A DNA stretch of 64,000 nucleotides from Rhipicephalus microplus (GCF_043290135.1 NC_134710.1:202672692-202736691); one strand, 5' to 3'. Counted from the first letter of the stretch, positions 29,874 through 42,083 are shown. Program-made: numbers and translations. Notes: generated from the sequence alone by a model not told the origin.

Positions 29874-30542
29874 GGCCGCGTTCACACTGAGCATTACGGC
29901 CGCCGAAAGTGCTCCGAATCCGGTTCGGCGGCGGCGAGATCCGCCGAAAGGGCCCTCTCCGCGTCGATCGCTCTCGGACCGATTTTTGCGGCGTCTGCCG
30001 CCGAATCGGTCACCGCGGACCAATAGGAGCGCTAGTCAAGGAATTTTGAAAAATGGTGGCCAAGCCCTACTCACTTGTTATGCCGCAGTGCACGTAACTG
30101 AATGTTGAAACCAACGGGAGTTTAACCTACTCTGTGCCTACTTCACGTCCGTATTTCGTGGGAGAGGTGACCGAGCTTGCTGTTGGCGTGACCGAGCTTG
30201 TTGCGGTCTTGCAAAGCAAAACGAACCCACCAACGCCGCTGGCGTCGGTGGTTTTTCTGCTCTTCGTGCATTACAAGACAGCCACTTGCCAGCAAAGTAA
30301 GCAGTACTGTCTTTTCTTGCTTCTTGCGTACGAGAATCGTCGAAGTATACACAACCGGATGTCGTAGTAGCGTTTGCGAGCCGCGACAACAACCGGGTGA
30401 CAGCGCATCCATCCCGCGTTAGCCCCGTAGTAGATGGCATATTCGGCGGCGCGGGGCGCGTCCAGTGCGAACGACGCTGCGTTTCGGCGGCAGGGGAATT
30501 TCGGTCGCTGTAGAAAGCGAATGTTTTAGTGTGAACTGGGCA
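29874..30542. mobile_element. PIF/Harbinger-like MITE
   Basis: A 669-bp GC-rich segment beginning GGCCGCGTTCACACTGAGCA and ending (complement) TGCCCAGTTCACACTAAAAC, flanked by TTA on each side (29871-29873, 30543-30545). A GTTCACACT-type inverted repeat with a 3-bp TTA duplication fits PIF/Harbinger (or ISL2EU) MITEs. It has no transposase; short ORFs inside lack motifs. Confidence 0.65.
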
Positions 30543-31034
30543 TTACGCGCGCGGCACCGTTTTTGTCGATAGTTGCATCATGCAATTTTATTTATGTTGC
30601 TAAGGTGACAAAACTGCCATTCGATTGAGAGGCACACAGTAGCTGAAGACTTGGGAATAATTTTGATAATCTTGAGTCTTTAAACGATTACGCGCCCAGC
30701 GAAATACTGCTGCTGTGGTCGGGATATTGCACTGTACAGTCAAAAGAAAACATCACTTGGCAACACTATCAGACTGTAAGAAGAAACCCTTTATTTACGA
30801 GTGCGCATACTGCAGTGAGCAGTAACACCGATCAAATTCGACGCCATTCCGTAGAATTATCAGTTCACCATCACTTCATCATGGTGGCACCTTTGTGAAC
30901 AACGACAGATTTTCGCGTGCAGCTTTTTTTTCGTTTTGCCTCTCGAGACTGGTTGATACCCTTCACGAAAAAATGAAGTCGTGACAGCACTTAAATTACC
31001 GCTCTCTTTGACACGAGATGCGGTGTGATCGAGC

Positions 31035-31581
31035 TCATATAAATTCAAGGTAAACAAAGCTTGAGTAAGCGTTCCAGCCAAGCTGACGTCCCTGTAGTGT
31101 TCGCCACCTCGGGTTCGTAGACAGCAGGAAGGTCCATCGAAGAACCTGAATCAGTGGCCTCACCGTCAACACAGGGTGCTGCAGTTTTCTTGGAGATGGT
31201 AGATCCGACCGCCAAGTTGTTCCATTTCTGGGAGGTCTTGGATGCGGCGCTTTCTTCGATAAGTAGCTCGGAGCGTTAGTCAGTAACATGGGCACAGCGT
31301 CCGGCGTTAGCTCTGGTCTCCTACGTGGTACGCGAACTTCTTCACTGTTTACAACGTGCACGTAGTCTCCGAGAACACATGAAGGGTCGAAGTGTAGCTG
31401 ACATACAGATAAGCTTTCGTTCAAGATCCAATCCTTTCAATGTAAATTCTGTTCCCAAACCTTCTTCCGTGCTCCGTCTTTGGGTGCAGCGAAAGCGACG
31501 GCTGCTCACTTTTTTTCCCAATGGTATGCCCTGTTTCGTACCTAGGTGCAAGCAGTGTCGTTGCCGCCGATGACTCGACAT
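31035..31581 (-). pseudogene. THAP zinc-finger domain remnant
   Basis: The minus frames show, after a damaged start (HCLHLGTKQG / GKKVS), the THAP core KDGARKKVWEQNLH. A stop follows, then KDWILNESLSVCQLHFDPSC and VLGDYVHVVN. THAP domains are C2CH zinc fingers of about 80-90 residues with an invariant W and a C-x2-HF block; the later W and CQLHF are present. The second Cys near the N-terminus appears lost, and at least one frame change and one stop occur. The C-terminal part (RPELTPDAVPMLLTNAPSYL) resembles THAP-linked sequence in tick P-type elements. It is most likely the DNA-binding part of the host inverted-repeat transposon. Confidence 0.65.
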
Positions 31582-31835
31582 TGCCTCACTGTCATGTGGT
31601 GAGCAAAAACATTGCCAGAAAAACTTTCGTTAGGCGGGTGCGAACACAAGCAACAGGTCCCTGAACAGCACCCGAGAAGGCAGAGCGGCGCGGAGCTGAC
31701 AATCCTGCCAGCCCATGCTACGGCAGCGCCGCCTTGAGAACCGGTTTTTTGTCCATGAACGCCGCTTCACGCGATGCATGGCGAGAGAGGGTGCATGAAC
31801 ACACTACCCCATATTCGAGTACACTAAAGTACTAG

Positions 31836-33135
31836 GTAAGTTGCAAACAAGGAGGCTCTATAAAACCTCTAAAGTGGCAGTCCCGGCCGCCACCAACGGG
31901 AGCAAGTGAAGCCGCCAGCGGCCAAATTGCTAGAAGAAAAACAGAGCGGAGCTGCCCTAGACCGCAAAAGAATACGCGCGTCGGTTTGCAATTCTACGAT
32001 AAAAAAAATGAGATGGGAACCACTTTTAGGTTACACCAATGAATAAATGTCTTTTCTTGTTTATGAAACAAATTATTTCATGCACCCATTGTCCGCTGCA
32101 CACTTTCAGATCAATCTGTTGTCGAGAGATGCTTCGCATATCGAGCTTGCCGGCGCACTATTGCGGTACAAAAGGGTTGTAGTATATATTGGGTGTTTTA
32201 AGAAATGTGCCTTCAGATACTCAAGATCAAGGGGACCGCGCCATTTGCTCGCCTCTTTCATATATGTGCTTGTGTGTGTGTCGGCAGATTACCAGCGAAT
32301 ATATGTAAGGAAGTTGAAATAATTAAAGTTTAAGTTAGAAAAGAGAAATAATTAAGTAAACTGGTAGTCACCAGTAATTTTTCTGGAGGTATCGGATTCT
32401 AACTAATTTACAGGCGGAACCAAAACTGAAGCACCAATGTCGCGTGCAACCGAGAAGCTCCAGGAGACATACCCCAAATGAACCGGTTATAAGAACGATT
32501 GCCATGGCGTTAGTTATTCATAATATTTATTAAGTTCCGTTGGCGAAGTGTGCTGTCATAGCAAGCGCAGCCTTCAGAGCCTAGAAACGAGGTAGCTCGA
32601 TGTTTGATGTAACGCCACTCACTCATTTCAGCAACTTCGTCTATCGGCGTTTTGGTTTCGTCGGCAAGATAGAGTGGAGTTCAAAGGTGCCTCATCTTGT
32701 TTTAGCCGCAATTGCTCATTTTTGTGACTACATTCTATTGAAGATACGTCAAGGAGGTAGAAACTAACAGTTCTTTTTTTTTGCAGATGCACTCGGAAAG
32801 CCGGAAAAAATCGAAGGTGCACTGACAGGCCGCAGTCTGTCTACCCCGTTCTGTCGAAGCAGCACTCTTCGAAGTGAATAGAACAAAGGTGGTCACCGTA
32901 CATAGCCCTCTAACTATTTCTTCGAACAGCATGTTCCCAGGTAGAACGCAGCGCACTAGTCTTCCGAGAACCTGTAATACGGATAATCACGGCATGGAAT
33001 TGTTCTCTACGTTTGCGAATTGCTTGATAAACATGCACCAATTTCGATATTCCCTCGCCAAAAAATATGCATGCACGCCGTCAGTCTTGCCTTACAAGAC
33101 AAAACCACGAAAATGTGCTGTTTGTAACACCTTAA
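31836..33135. other. No recognised gene
   Basis: AT-rich sequence without coding motifs. Short ORFs near 32047-32322 and 32874-33155 have no recognisable features. Confidence 0.45.
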
Positions 33136-33150
33136 CACCTGTGCACTGTT

Positions 33151-33394
33151 ATTGATTGATTGATATGTGGGGTTTGACGTCCCAGAAGTACCATATGATT
33201 ATGAGAAACGCTGTAGTGGAGGGCTCCGGAAATTTCGATCACCTGGGGTTCTTTAACGTGCACCCAAATCTGAGCACACGGGCCTACAAAAATTGCCGCC
33301 TCCATCGGAAATGCAGCCGCCGCAGCCGGAATTCCATCCCGCGACCTGTGGGTCAGCAGCCGAGTACCTTAGCCACTAGACCACCGCGGCGGGG
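33151..33394 (-). repeat. Ruka-like SINE, copy 4, with 15-bp target duplication
   Basis: A full-length copy from the tRNA-like head at 33394 to the CAATCAATCAAT tail at 33151. It is flanked by CACCTGTGCACTGTT (33136-33150) and CACCTGTGTACTGTT (33395-33409), a 15-bp duplication with one mismatch, as expected for LINE-driven insertion. Confidence 0.92.
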
Positions 33395-33929
33395 CACCTG
33401 TGTACTGTTAGGTGGCAACTGTGAAATGACTCATATAGCCTAATTTATGCACGCGTTGCTAGGTTGTGTTTGGGTGGGCTTTCTGCAATAAACATTGTGT
33501 TTGAATTCCAATTCTTGCTCTCTGTGGTTGTTCTTTTTTGTTGTTTTCATGTCTTTCGTTGGATTCCTCTTCCGAATATTATGAAACAACTCGCACAGCG
33601 AGCTGCGTTAGTGATGTACTGTTTCAAACACGGTTGAGAAAAATTGGCATCTAGATTTAGTTAGTCGAATCAGTCAAAGATAGAACACAGGTAAAGTAAC
33701 GCACAGATTACTTGGTTTCATTGTCTGACGAGTGCATGAGAAAACGGAGGAAACAAACAAAAAACATTACGTACTCAGTGTTTCATTCGTGTGCATTCAT
33801 GTTCTGTGCAGTACTTCACACGAAGTTGACGGTGGTTCTAATCTCGCCCAATGGCCTACCTTGCTGAACCTGCCAACTGGATCGATTGTTTGATAGAGCA
33901 TACTTTATATGTTGTGTTGATCGTCTCTT

Positions 33930-34080
33930 TCTCTCTTCTTTTTTAACTCTTCCTTTCTCTTTCAACCCACTATTCCCCAACCCCAGTGTAGGGTAGCATA
34001 CCGGATACTATCATCTGGTTAACCTCCCTGCCTTCCTTTTTTCTCGTCTCTCTCTCTCTCTTTCTCTCTTCAGTAAAGGC
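33930..34080 (+). repeat. Probable LINE 3' tail
   Basis: The sequence AGTGTAGGGTAGCATACCGG, TCATCTGGTTAACCTCCCTG and a terminal (TC)n run have the look of an I-type LINE 3' end common in ticks. No coding part is attached. This rests on recall of similar tick repeats. Confidence 0.4.
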
Positions 34081-34189
34081 TGTGTTCCAATTCCTCAACG
34101 GACTTTTTTCTAAATACGCATGCCGCAAACAGCTGGCTCCTTCTCGTTTATAAGCAACTATAAGCAACTGCTTTTATACGCATTCAGCT

Positions 34190-34275
34190 CAGTTCAGTTT
34201 ATTACCTTAATGGTCCCGCTTTCTTGTAAGGGCATTACATAAGGGGGCTTCTTTACCTAGCGCCGATGTTCCCCT
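34190..34275 (-). repeat. Probable LINE 3' tail, opposite strand
   Basis: On the minus strand CCCCCTTATGTAATGCCCTT, then a run ending GGTAATAAACTGAACTGAGC. The AATAAA near the end and the CCCTTATGTAATGCCC motif fit a LINE 3' untranslated end. There is no coding sequence. Confidence 0.35.
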
Positions 34276-34599
34276 TTGAACTGTAAATGTTCCTTCACTC
34301 GCTTCCACAGTCGCATTGATTGTTATTCCAACACTGGCTTTCCACACCTTTTATTCATACATATTTTGTGAAAGGGAGTATAGACACGATCGTCAGCCAC
34401 AATATGTTGGTATATAGTCCTCGCCAAACACCACCGTTGGCGCTGTCACCGACCTCTATTCGCTTGATTAAAGTGAGCTTGAAAGTAGCTTAAAATTAAC
34501 GTTTATTTTGAGTCCAAAACTACCTTCCTACGTTATTATAGGAGGACTGAACAAGTTTTACAGTGAAAGCTGTTATTAGATCACAACTCGGGTCACAAC

Positions 34600-34745
34600 T
34601 CGGGTCCGCCGCCGCCGGTGTCCGTAACCACATTGCATGCAATTAGAAAAAAAACCTAGTCTTATCGACACAGTGGGGCTTGAACCCGGGTCCGCTGAGC
34701 GCCTACCCTGTTGTCTACCACTGAGCCACACCCGTGCTTGGAACT
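34600..34745 (-). repeat. tRNA-derived SINE head of a second family
   Basis: The minus strand reads GGGTGTGGCTCAGTGGTAGA (A-box TGGCTCAGTGG) and, about 30 nt later, CGGGTTCAAGCCC (B-box GGTTCAAGCCC). The acceptor stem does not pair and no anticodon arm is formed, so this is not a working tRNA gene. The sequence continues into a non-tRNA tail. It differs from the Ruka-like copies. Confidence 0.6.
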
Positions 34746-35309
34746 TCCTGGCAAGCTTGCCTCAGGCAAGGTTGATGTTGGGAAAGCAATCGCGTTAAAA
34801 CGAATTATAAAGCGTTTTAAGACAACGAAAGAACAATTACCAGTCGTCGCACAATGCGAATAGCGTAGCGTGTGGGTCATTCAATGCTCAAACTCCTTAC
34901 AAAATATTGTTCTTGTTCAGCCATTAACTGTGGCACATCGCACTTCAGGGATAATTCCTCATCGTCGTCAGCCACTGCATGAACAATTGGCACAAAATTC
35001 TTTGCAAGTGTTTAGCGGATACCACGCTTCTTAGACAAATGACAAAAATAGCAGAGCAAATGCCGGCCCACTACCCTAAATTTTTTATTATTATGCCGTA
35101 GTGGGTATCAACCAAGTGTGCTTGCAGCAGTTACGCAATAAGTGTTTAAAAAAGGCTCTGAAAGGCCGCTCTTCTAGCTTTCGCTGTGACTGTGTTGCGC
35201 CTTCCGCGCAGGCCTGGCGTTTTTTCTGATCCAGTTGTTTAACTGAATCAGAAAAGAACCAATAATTTACGGGTGAAGAAAAAGCTGCCAAAGAAAGCCA
35301 GGTTTACTA

Positions 35310-36190
35310 AAGAGAGAGAGAGAAAACATTTATTGAAAGAAGCTTGTGAGTGAAGGTGGGAGGGTCTCTTATTCCAGGAACCCTCTGGCTTGGACAGCCC
35401 GCCGAGCTCGAGCGACGAGTTGACGCTGCTCGACCAGGTACTGCTGGGAGATTGCAGCCCCCGACGCTTCACTGAGGAGGTCTTGGTCCGCATCTGGTGC
35501 TGCTGCTCGTAGTCTTGGGACGCTTACTTTGCACTGCAGTAGGAGGTGCGCCAGAGTGTCTGCCACATTGCAGTGAGGGCAGAAGTAGCTGTGCAACGTT
35601 GGCCTCATATGGTGCAATAGTACGCCATGGGTGAACATGTTGCTTTGAAGACGCCTATAGTCAATCCCTTCGTATCTTGTGAGTTTCGGATGTGGCGGAG
35701 GGTATAACCTGCGTTCGAGCCGATAATGTTGCAGTAATGCATGGTACGTTAGTGGTATGGCTTCTCTTGCCTCTGATTCTGTTGTTGAGTGAGAGGTGCC
35801 TCGGATCTCGTATGGGAAGGCCCGGTTGACGCATTCGTGGGCTGTGGTGTGTGCTGCTTCATTTCCCTCGAGACCTTCATAACCCGGAATCCACACAATG
35901 CATGTGTAGGGAGGAGGATAGTCCATGCGCTTTAGTAGCCTAATCACCACCGTGGAGACCCTCCCTTTCAGGCATTTCCGTGCCACTGTTTGTGAGTCGG
36001 TAAAGACCACGATGGGATCCTCACTCGTCTGGGTGGCGAGTGCTATAGCAGCCTCTTCAGCTGTTTCCGCACGTTTGGCGAGGATAGTCACCGATGCCAG
36101 TACCACGCCCTTGTAAACTGCGACGGAAATCGCGAAGGCATTACGTCCCGGATATTTGGCTGCGTCCACGTATCGCGCCTGCGGGTCGGT
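35310..36190 (-). pseudogene. 5'-truncated LINE: RNase H domain and C-terminus
   Basis: An open frame (36169-35369, 266 codons) encodes the C-terminal end of an I/R1-type LINE polyprotein. It has an RNase H domain with FTDSQTVARKCL (Asp), IVWIPGYEGLEGNEAAH (the WxPgHxgxxGNexAD block with H changed to Y), and a Cys/His motif YFCPHCNVADTLAHLLLQCK. A 3' untranslated end with AATAAA (complement, about 35328-35333) and a (GA)n run follows at 35310. RT and endonuclease are missing. The frame is free of stops, but the critical His/Asp changes argue against activity. Confidence 0.85.
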
Positions 36191-36404
36191 TTTCTAAAAA
36201 AAGTTTTAATCGGCGCGTTCAAAAAACACATCAGCGGCGGTGGTGGCGTGCCGATCAGCTGGAGCACACCTCTACGCACGTCACTTCTGCTACTGTGGCT
36301 AGATAAGGGAAGTGTGATGAACGCGCCGGCTAGCGCATAACGCCTTGGAAGAAAACCGCCAGATGGCACTGGCACACGTTAGCATGTGGGCAGGGAAGGG
36401 AAGG

Positions 36405-37073
36405 CAGGGAAGCTAGCAGCAAGATAAAATTTGAGAAGCGATTGAGAGAAATGGGGGAGGAGCGTTGGGCTAGGAAAGTATTCAGCCATTTGTACATAAA
36501 GAATGTCGATACAAAATGGCGGAAGCGAACCAGAAAATTGACTGGTAAATACTTAGAAAACAGCAGGGGGCCCAATTATCGGTTAAGAAGAAGGTGAAGA
36601 AAGCTGAAACCTATATGTGGAGAATTGGCATGGTTAAGAAGTACGCACTAGAGATCTATCGTAGTATTGCGAACAAAGACATATAGGGCCAAATACGAAG
36701 GGGTACACACGGTATGAAGGGCGTGTGGAGAGGAAGAAACTGCCGAACACTTGATAATGTTCTGTAAAAGGCTTCACCCTGTAGTTCAGGTTGATGGGGC
36801 AGAGTTTTTCAAAGCACTGGGGTTTAGGGACAGTGAGGGCAAAATAGACTTAAAGCGGGTTGAATTAACTAGAAGGAGGTTATCTGATTGGTGGCTAAAG
36901 TCAAGGCAAAAGTGAAAATTGAACCCTTCGCTGCAAAGTACGAATCCTCAACCTCACTATTTAAAAAAAATAAATCTAGTTTTTGGTTCATTAAGTATAA
37001 TGGCTTGGTGGCTCTAGCCACCGCCCGATTTAAAGGGTACAGCCATATCCATTCACCCATTCATCCATGTTAC
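36405..37073 (+). mobile_element. LINE 3'-end fragment (same family as the two following pieces)
   Basis: 36413-36600 repeats with about 90% identity the sequence at 39445-39650 (KIKFEKRLREMGEERWARK...). Beyond this it continues into the C-terminal Cys-rich part and the 3' untranslated end with ATTTAAAGGGTACAGCCATA and a (CATC)n-like tail at 37045-37073. This is the natural 3' terminus of the LINE. It is heavily damaged internally. Confidence 0.8.
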
Positions 37074-37084
37074 ATGGCACACGT

Positions 37085-39651
37085 TTGCAAGGAACATTTA
37101 TGGCTGAAAGGGAAAGTGGCACGGCAAAGGACACTCCTTGGTTTCGTGTACTTGTGGACGGTAGCAAAGGCCAGAGAGGAAAACCAGGCAATGGTAGAGT
37201 GTATATCAAATGACATTCAGGAGTTAGGAGGAGAGTGCGAGATAATTATACTAAAAGATATGAATGCGCACATAGAAGATATAGATGGGTATACCGACCC
37301 GACAGGCAAAATGATCATGGATATGTGTGAAAGGCTTGATTTGATCATTTGCAACAGTACCGAGAAGTGTGAAGGGCAAATTACATGGGAGGTAGGAAGG
37401 CTGCAGTCGACGATAGATTACGCACTGATGTCACATAGGATGTATGATAAGCTCAAGGGAATGCACATAGATGAAGGTGGCTCCAGAAGTCTGGGTAGTG
37501 ATCACAAACGTATCAAGCTAAGTTTTGAAAGAGCAGTGAAAGTAGGAAGGAGACAAGATGAGCAAATACAGGAAAATTTTTATTCAGAAAGGCAAATAGA
37601 AGTAGCTACTAAACAAATTCAGAAAGTAATCACGGAAAATAATAAAACAGTGTGGACATACACGAATCTAATTAGACTGTTTGAGCTAGAGCTTGATAAG
37701 GCACGTGACAAGACACCCCGAAAAAGAGGACACAAACCCAAAAGTTGGTGGTATGAGGAAGGTAAAAGAGCCATAGCAAAACGTCAGGAAGCCTTTAAGG
37801 AACACAGGCATGCTAAGCACCGGGGTGAACCGAGAGACGGTGTTGAAAGAAAACAAGAAACCTTTATAAGCTGTAGAAGGGATGCACCTCTTCTGATCAA
37901 TGAAAAAATTAAAAGAAAGGGAGCTCAGTGGCTGGCAGAAGTACATAAAAAGATAGAAAGGCAACTGCGAATTTTAGAACCATATAAACTCCGGAAGAAA
38001 GGAGACGAGCCTGGAGCAGAGGTTTATACCTACATGTCAAGGTGCTAGGCTATAAGGGGGCGAAGTTGTTGAATATATAAGAACAAGAGTGACAGATAAC
38101 TTTCAACAAAGAAGTGCTTTATGCACCACAATAGACAAGGAGGAATCAAGTGGCGCAATGGCTCCATTTTCACAACGAGAATGAGAGAGGGCTGAGAAAA
38201 GGGTTTCTAGTAGTACATCAACAGGCCCAGATGGCATTTCAATTATGCTGATAAAGACATTAGGTCCGAAGTCTAAGCAGGCTTTGAGAGAGACAGTAGG
38301 TAAAATAATAATAGATGGTGAAATCCCTGATGGATGGAAACTTAGCAGGATGAGCATGATCTATAAACAAAACGGGGACAAAGCTGACATGAACAACTAC
38401 CGTCCTATAACAGTGTCATCAGTGGTCTACAGGCTGGCAAAACAGGTTATGAAGCAGGTAAGGATAGAGAATGAGGGGCTGCTGAGTTACTGCAGAATTG
38501 GTTTCGGAAAACACAGGAGGTTGGAAGACAATCTGTTCTCACTGACGCAGTGCATCGAAATAGCAGAAAAGGAACACAGGCCCCTGGGGCTAGCATTTTT
38601 GGATATCAAGAAATCGTATGATAGCGTGGTTTAAGAGGACTTGTGGGGAATACTGGACACACTAGGTGTGGAAGATGAAGTCACTTATCTTTTAAAGGAT
38701 ATCTATAAAAGTAACAAGGAAGTTATAAAGTGGGAAAAACAGGTATCCATGCCCGCAGAGGTAAAACGGGGGCGTAGGAAGGAGTGTCCTCTGTCACCCT
38801 TGTTATTTATGATGTACCTTCAAGAATCAAAGGCCACATTAGAGGGAAATGAACTTAGCTTCAACCTCTCTTTCGTCAAGCATGGAAAACTCATTGAACA
38901 GGCACTACCAGCATTGATGTACGCAGATGATGTAGTGCTAATTGCGTACAACAAGGAAGATTTGCTGGGATTGATGGACATCTGCGGTAATGAGGGAGAT
39001 AGGTTAGATTTCAGATTCAGTAAGGAAAAATCAGTAGTCGTGATTTTTAATGACAATGAAGGTAGTGAGCTCAGAATACAGGAGGTCCCGCTACAGATAA
39101 CAGATAAATACAAATATCTGGGCGTATGGATAAACAATGGGGCCCAGTACCTAAGGGAACACGAAATATACGTGACGACTAAAGGTAACAGGAATGCAGC
39201 GGTGATGAAAAACAGGGCGCTGTGGAATTACAATAGGTATGATATTGTGAGAGGAATATGGAAAGGGGTCATGGTTCCTGGTCTGACGTTCGGCAATGTG
39301 GTCTTGTGCATGAGATCAGAAGTTCAAGGAAGATCAGAAATTAAGCAACGTGGAATAGGTCGGCTTGCCTTAAGAGCTTACGGGAAAACACCAAATCAGG
39401 GAGTAAAAGGTAATATGGGATGGACATCTTTTCAGGGCAGAGAAACTAGCTGCAAGATAAAATTTGAGAAGCGATTGAGAGAAATGGGGGAGGAGCGTTG
39501 GGCTAGGAAGGCATTCAGCTACTTGTACATGAAGATTGTAGATGAAAAATGGAGGAAGCGAACCAAAAAATTGACTGGTAAATACTTAGAAAACAGCAGG
39601 GGGCCTAACCAAAAAGAATTGTCAGTTAAGAAGAAGGTGAAGGAAGCTTAT
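37085..39651 (+). pseudogene. LINE fragment with APE endonuclease and reverse transcriptase
   Basis: Starting within the endonuclease, the frame gives CEIIILKDMNAHIEDIDGYT (DMNAH for the usual DxNxH), TIDYALMSHRM and SLGSDHKRIKLSF (SDH block), then a charged linker to about 38042. In the next open piece come GPDGISIMLIKT, SRMSMIYKQNGDKADMNNYR, LAFLDIKKSYDSVV, a TAA at 38632-38634, then MYADDVVLIAYN (YADD at 38920-38931) and the thumb, ending at KVKEA (39650). It is truncated at both ends and carries stops. The many shared features with 39652-42988 show one family, probably CR1/L2-like (inferred). Confidence 0.88.
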
Positions 39652-41700
39652 TCATACGCCCAGATATTTGTATTTATCTGTTATCTCTAGCGTGACCTCC
39701 TGTATTCTAAACTCACTGCCTTCATTGTCATTAAAAATCATAACTCCTGATTTTTCCTTTCTGAATCTGAAATCTAACCTATCTCCCTCATAACTGCAGA
39801 TGTCCATCAATCTCTGCAAATCTTCCTTGTTGTCGGCCATTAGTACTATATCATCTGCGTACATCAATGCTAATAGTGCCTGTTCAATAAGTTTTCCTTG
39901 TTTGAGGAAAAAGAGGTTGAAGTCAAGTCCGCTTCCCTCTAATGTGGCCTCTGATTCTTGAAGGTACATCATAAATAACAAGGGTGACAGAACACCCCTG
40001 CCTACGCCCCGTTTTACCTCTGTGGGCATGGATACCTGTTTTTCCCACTTTATAACTTCCTTGTTACTTTTATAGATATCCTTTAAAAGATAAGTGACTT
40101 CATCTTCCACACCTAGTGTGTCCAGTATTCCCCACAAGTCCTCTTAAACCACGATATCATGCGCTTTCTTGATATCCAAAAATGCTAGCCACAGGGGCCT
40201 GTGTTCCTTTTCTGCAATATCGATGCACTGCATCAGTGAGAACAGATTGTCTTCGAACTTCTTGTGTTTCCGAAACCCATTAGGCAGTTCTCATAGCACC
40301 CCTCATCCTCTATCCATGTCTGCAGTCTTTCCTTTATAACCTGTGTTGCCAGCCTGTAGACCTCTGATGTCACTGTTATAGGACGATAGTTGTTCATGTC
40401 AGCTTTGTCCCCGTTTCCTTTATAGATCATGCTCATCCTGCTAAGTTTCCATCCATTATGGACTTCACCATCGATTATTATTTTGCCTACTGCCTACCTC
40501 AAAGCCTGCTTAGATTTCGGACTTAATGTGTTTATCAGAATAATTGGAATTCCATCTGGACCTGTTATCGATGTATTACTAGGAACACTCTTCTCAGCCC
40601 TTTCCCACTCTCGTTGTGAAAATGGAGCCTTTGCGCCTTTTGAATAATCCTTCTCTATTGTGGTGCATAAAGCACTTCTTTGTTGAAAATTTTCTGTCCC
40701 CCTTGTTCTTATATATTCAATAGCTTCGTCCACTTCTAGCCTAGCAGCTTGAGCTGTACTTATAAACCTATGCTCTAGGCTCGTCTCATTTCTCAGGGAG
40801 TTTAGATGGTTTCAAAATTTTGCAGGTGCCTTTCTATCTTTTTATGTGCTTCTGCCAGCCACTGAGCTCCCTTTCTTCTAATCTTTTCAATTATCAGAAG
40901 GCGTGCATCCCTTCTACAGCTTAGAAAGTTTTTCCATTTTCTTTCAACATCATCGGTCGGTTCATCCCGCTGCTTAGCATGTCTGTGTTTCCTACAGGAT
41001 TCCTGACGTTTTGCTATGGCTCTCATAACATCCTTGTCAAACCGACTCTTGAGTAGCTGTCTTTTTTTTCCGGGATGATTTGTCACGTGCTTTAACAAGC
41101 TCTAGCTCAAACAGTCTAACTAGATTCGTGTATGTCCACACTGTTTTAATATTTTTGTGATTACTTTCTCAATTTGTTTAGTAGCTATTTCTATTTGCCT
41201 TACTAAATAAAAAGTTTCCGGTAGTTGGTCACCTCGTCTCCTTCCCACTTTCCCTGCTCTTCCAAAACTTAGCTTGATACGTTTGTGATCACTGCCCAGA
41301 CTTCTGAAGCCACCTTCATCTATGTGCATTCCCTTGAGCCTATACACCCTATGTGACATCAGTGCGTAATCTATTGCCGACAACAGCCTTCTTACCTCCC
41401 GTCTTCTTTGGCCTTCAAACTTCTCGATACTGGGGCAAATGATCAAATCATACCTTTCACACATATCCATGATCATTTTGCCTGTGGGGTCGGTATACCC
41501 ATCTATATCTTCTATGTGAGCATTAATATCTCCCAGTATAATTATCTCGCACTCTCCTCCTAATTCCTGAATGTCTTTTGATATACACTCTACCATAGCG
41601 TGGTTTTCCTCTCTGGCCTTTGCTCCTGTCCACAAGTACACCAAACTAAGGAGTGTAATTTGCCCTGCCATTTTCCCTTTTAGCCATAAATGTTCCTTGC
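39652..41700 (-). pseudogene. LINE ORF2 (minus copy): endonuclease and RT, truncated at YKYLGV
   Basis: A second copy of the same LINE, on the minus strand. Endonuclease: ECEIIILGDINAHIEDIDGY (GDINAH intact) and SLGSDHKRIKLSFGRA at 41120-41671. RT: RMSMIYKGNGDKADMNNYRP (about 40440), ALMYADDIVLMADNKEDLQR (about 39870), then IQEVTLEITDKYKYLGV, where it stops at 39652. Frameshifts and stops separate the blocks. Its upstream ORF is annotated separately. Its 3' third is absent, because the sequence turns directly into the inverted plus-strand copy. Confidence 0.88.
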
Positions 41701-42083
41701 ACTCCAGCTTGACCCTTTGCCAGTCTGTACTTTTATGAATGATTGCCCCAATACCACCCCCATTTCTGCTACCTTTTGTTTTATCACAATATTCTCATGC
41801 GTAGTCCGGATTGTTAGGAGGTTGTTCTATGTCCATAAGATGTGTTTCTACCAAACCGTATACCATCGGCCTCTCTTACCTTAGCTGTTCTTCTATGTCT
41901 TCCCACTTCAGCCTGTTCCTGACACCATGCATGTTACTATACCCTATGTCTGAATCGGCTCAGCTCTCGTCGCTCCGTCTATTTCTGCCCCGGACTCTAA
42001 CTATGTTAGATACTGGTGCCACTTTGGAATCGTATTTGTCCATACCACCTGTCCAAGAGTCTACCTGGTTAATTTCCTCATTA

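Larger units (their letters stand above)
27325..31835 (-). mobile_element. THAP-bearing inverted-repeat transposon, interrupted by three insertions
   Basis: The left end CTAGTACTTATAGTATAGTG (27325), continued after the gypsy insert by CTAGAATATGGGGCAATGTG (29235), pairs with the right-end complement CTAGTACTTTAGTGTACTCG and AATATGGGGTAGTGTGTT (31835 to about 31797). The similarity continues inward (TAGCATGGGCTG on both sides). A THAP-like coding remnant lies near the right end on the minus strand. Nested inside are the Ty3/gypsy derivative (27351-29234), a SINE (29380-29568) and a Harbinger-like MITE (29874-30542). Target duplication is unclear; the superfamily (P-like) is an inference from the THAP domain. 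Confidence 0.55.

Noticed and set aside
34660..34740. tRNA gene candidate
   Set aside because: A and B boxes are good but acceptor and anticodon stems do not form; better explained as a SINE head.
36888..37100. N-terminus of the 386-codon ORF 36888-38048 as a real protein start
   Set aside because: The first ~65 codons translate the 3' untranslated tail of the preceding LINE fragment; the LINE coding part begins only at about 37085.
39652..40137. Twin-priming inversion as explanation of the LINE junction
   Set aside because: The two inverted parts overlap over about 2.5 kb of the same LINE region, which a single twin-primed transcript would not give.
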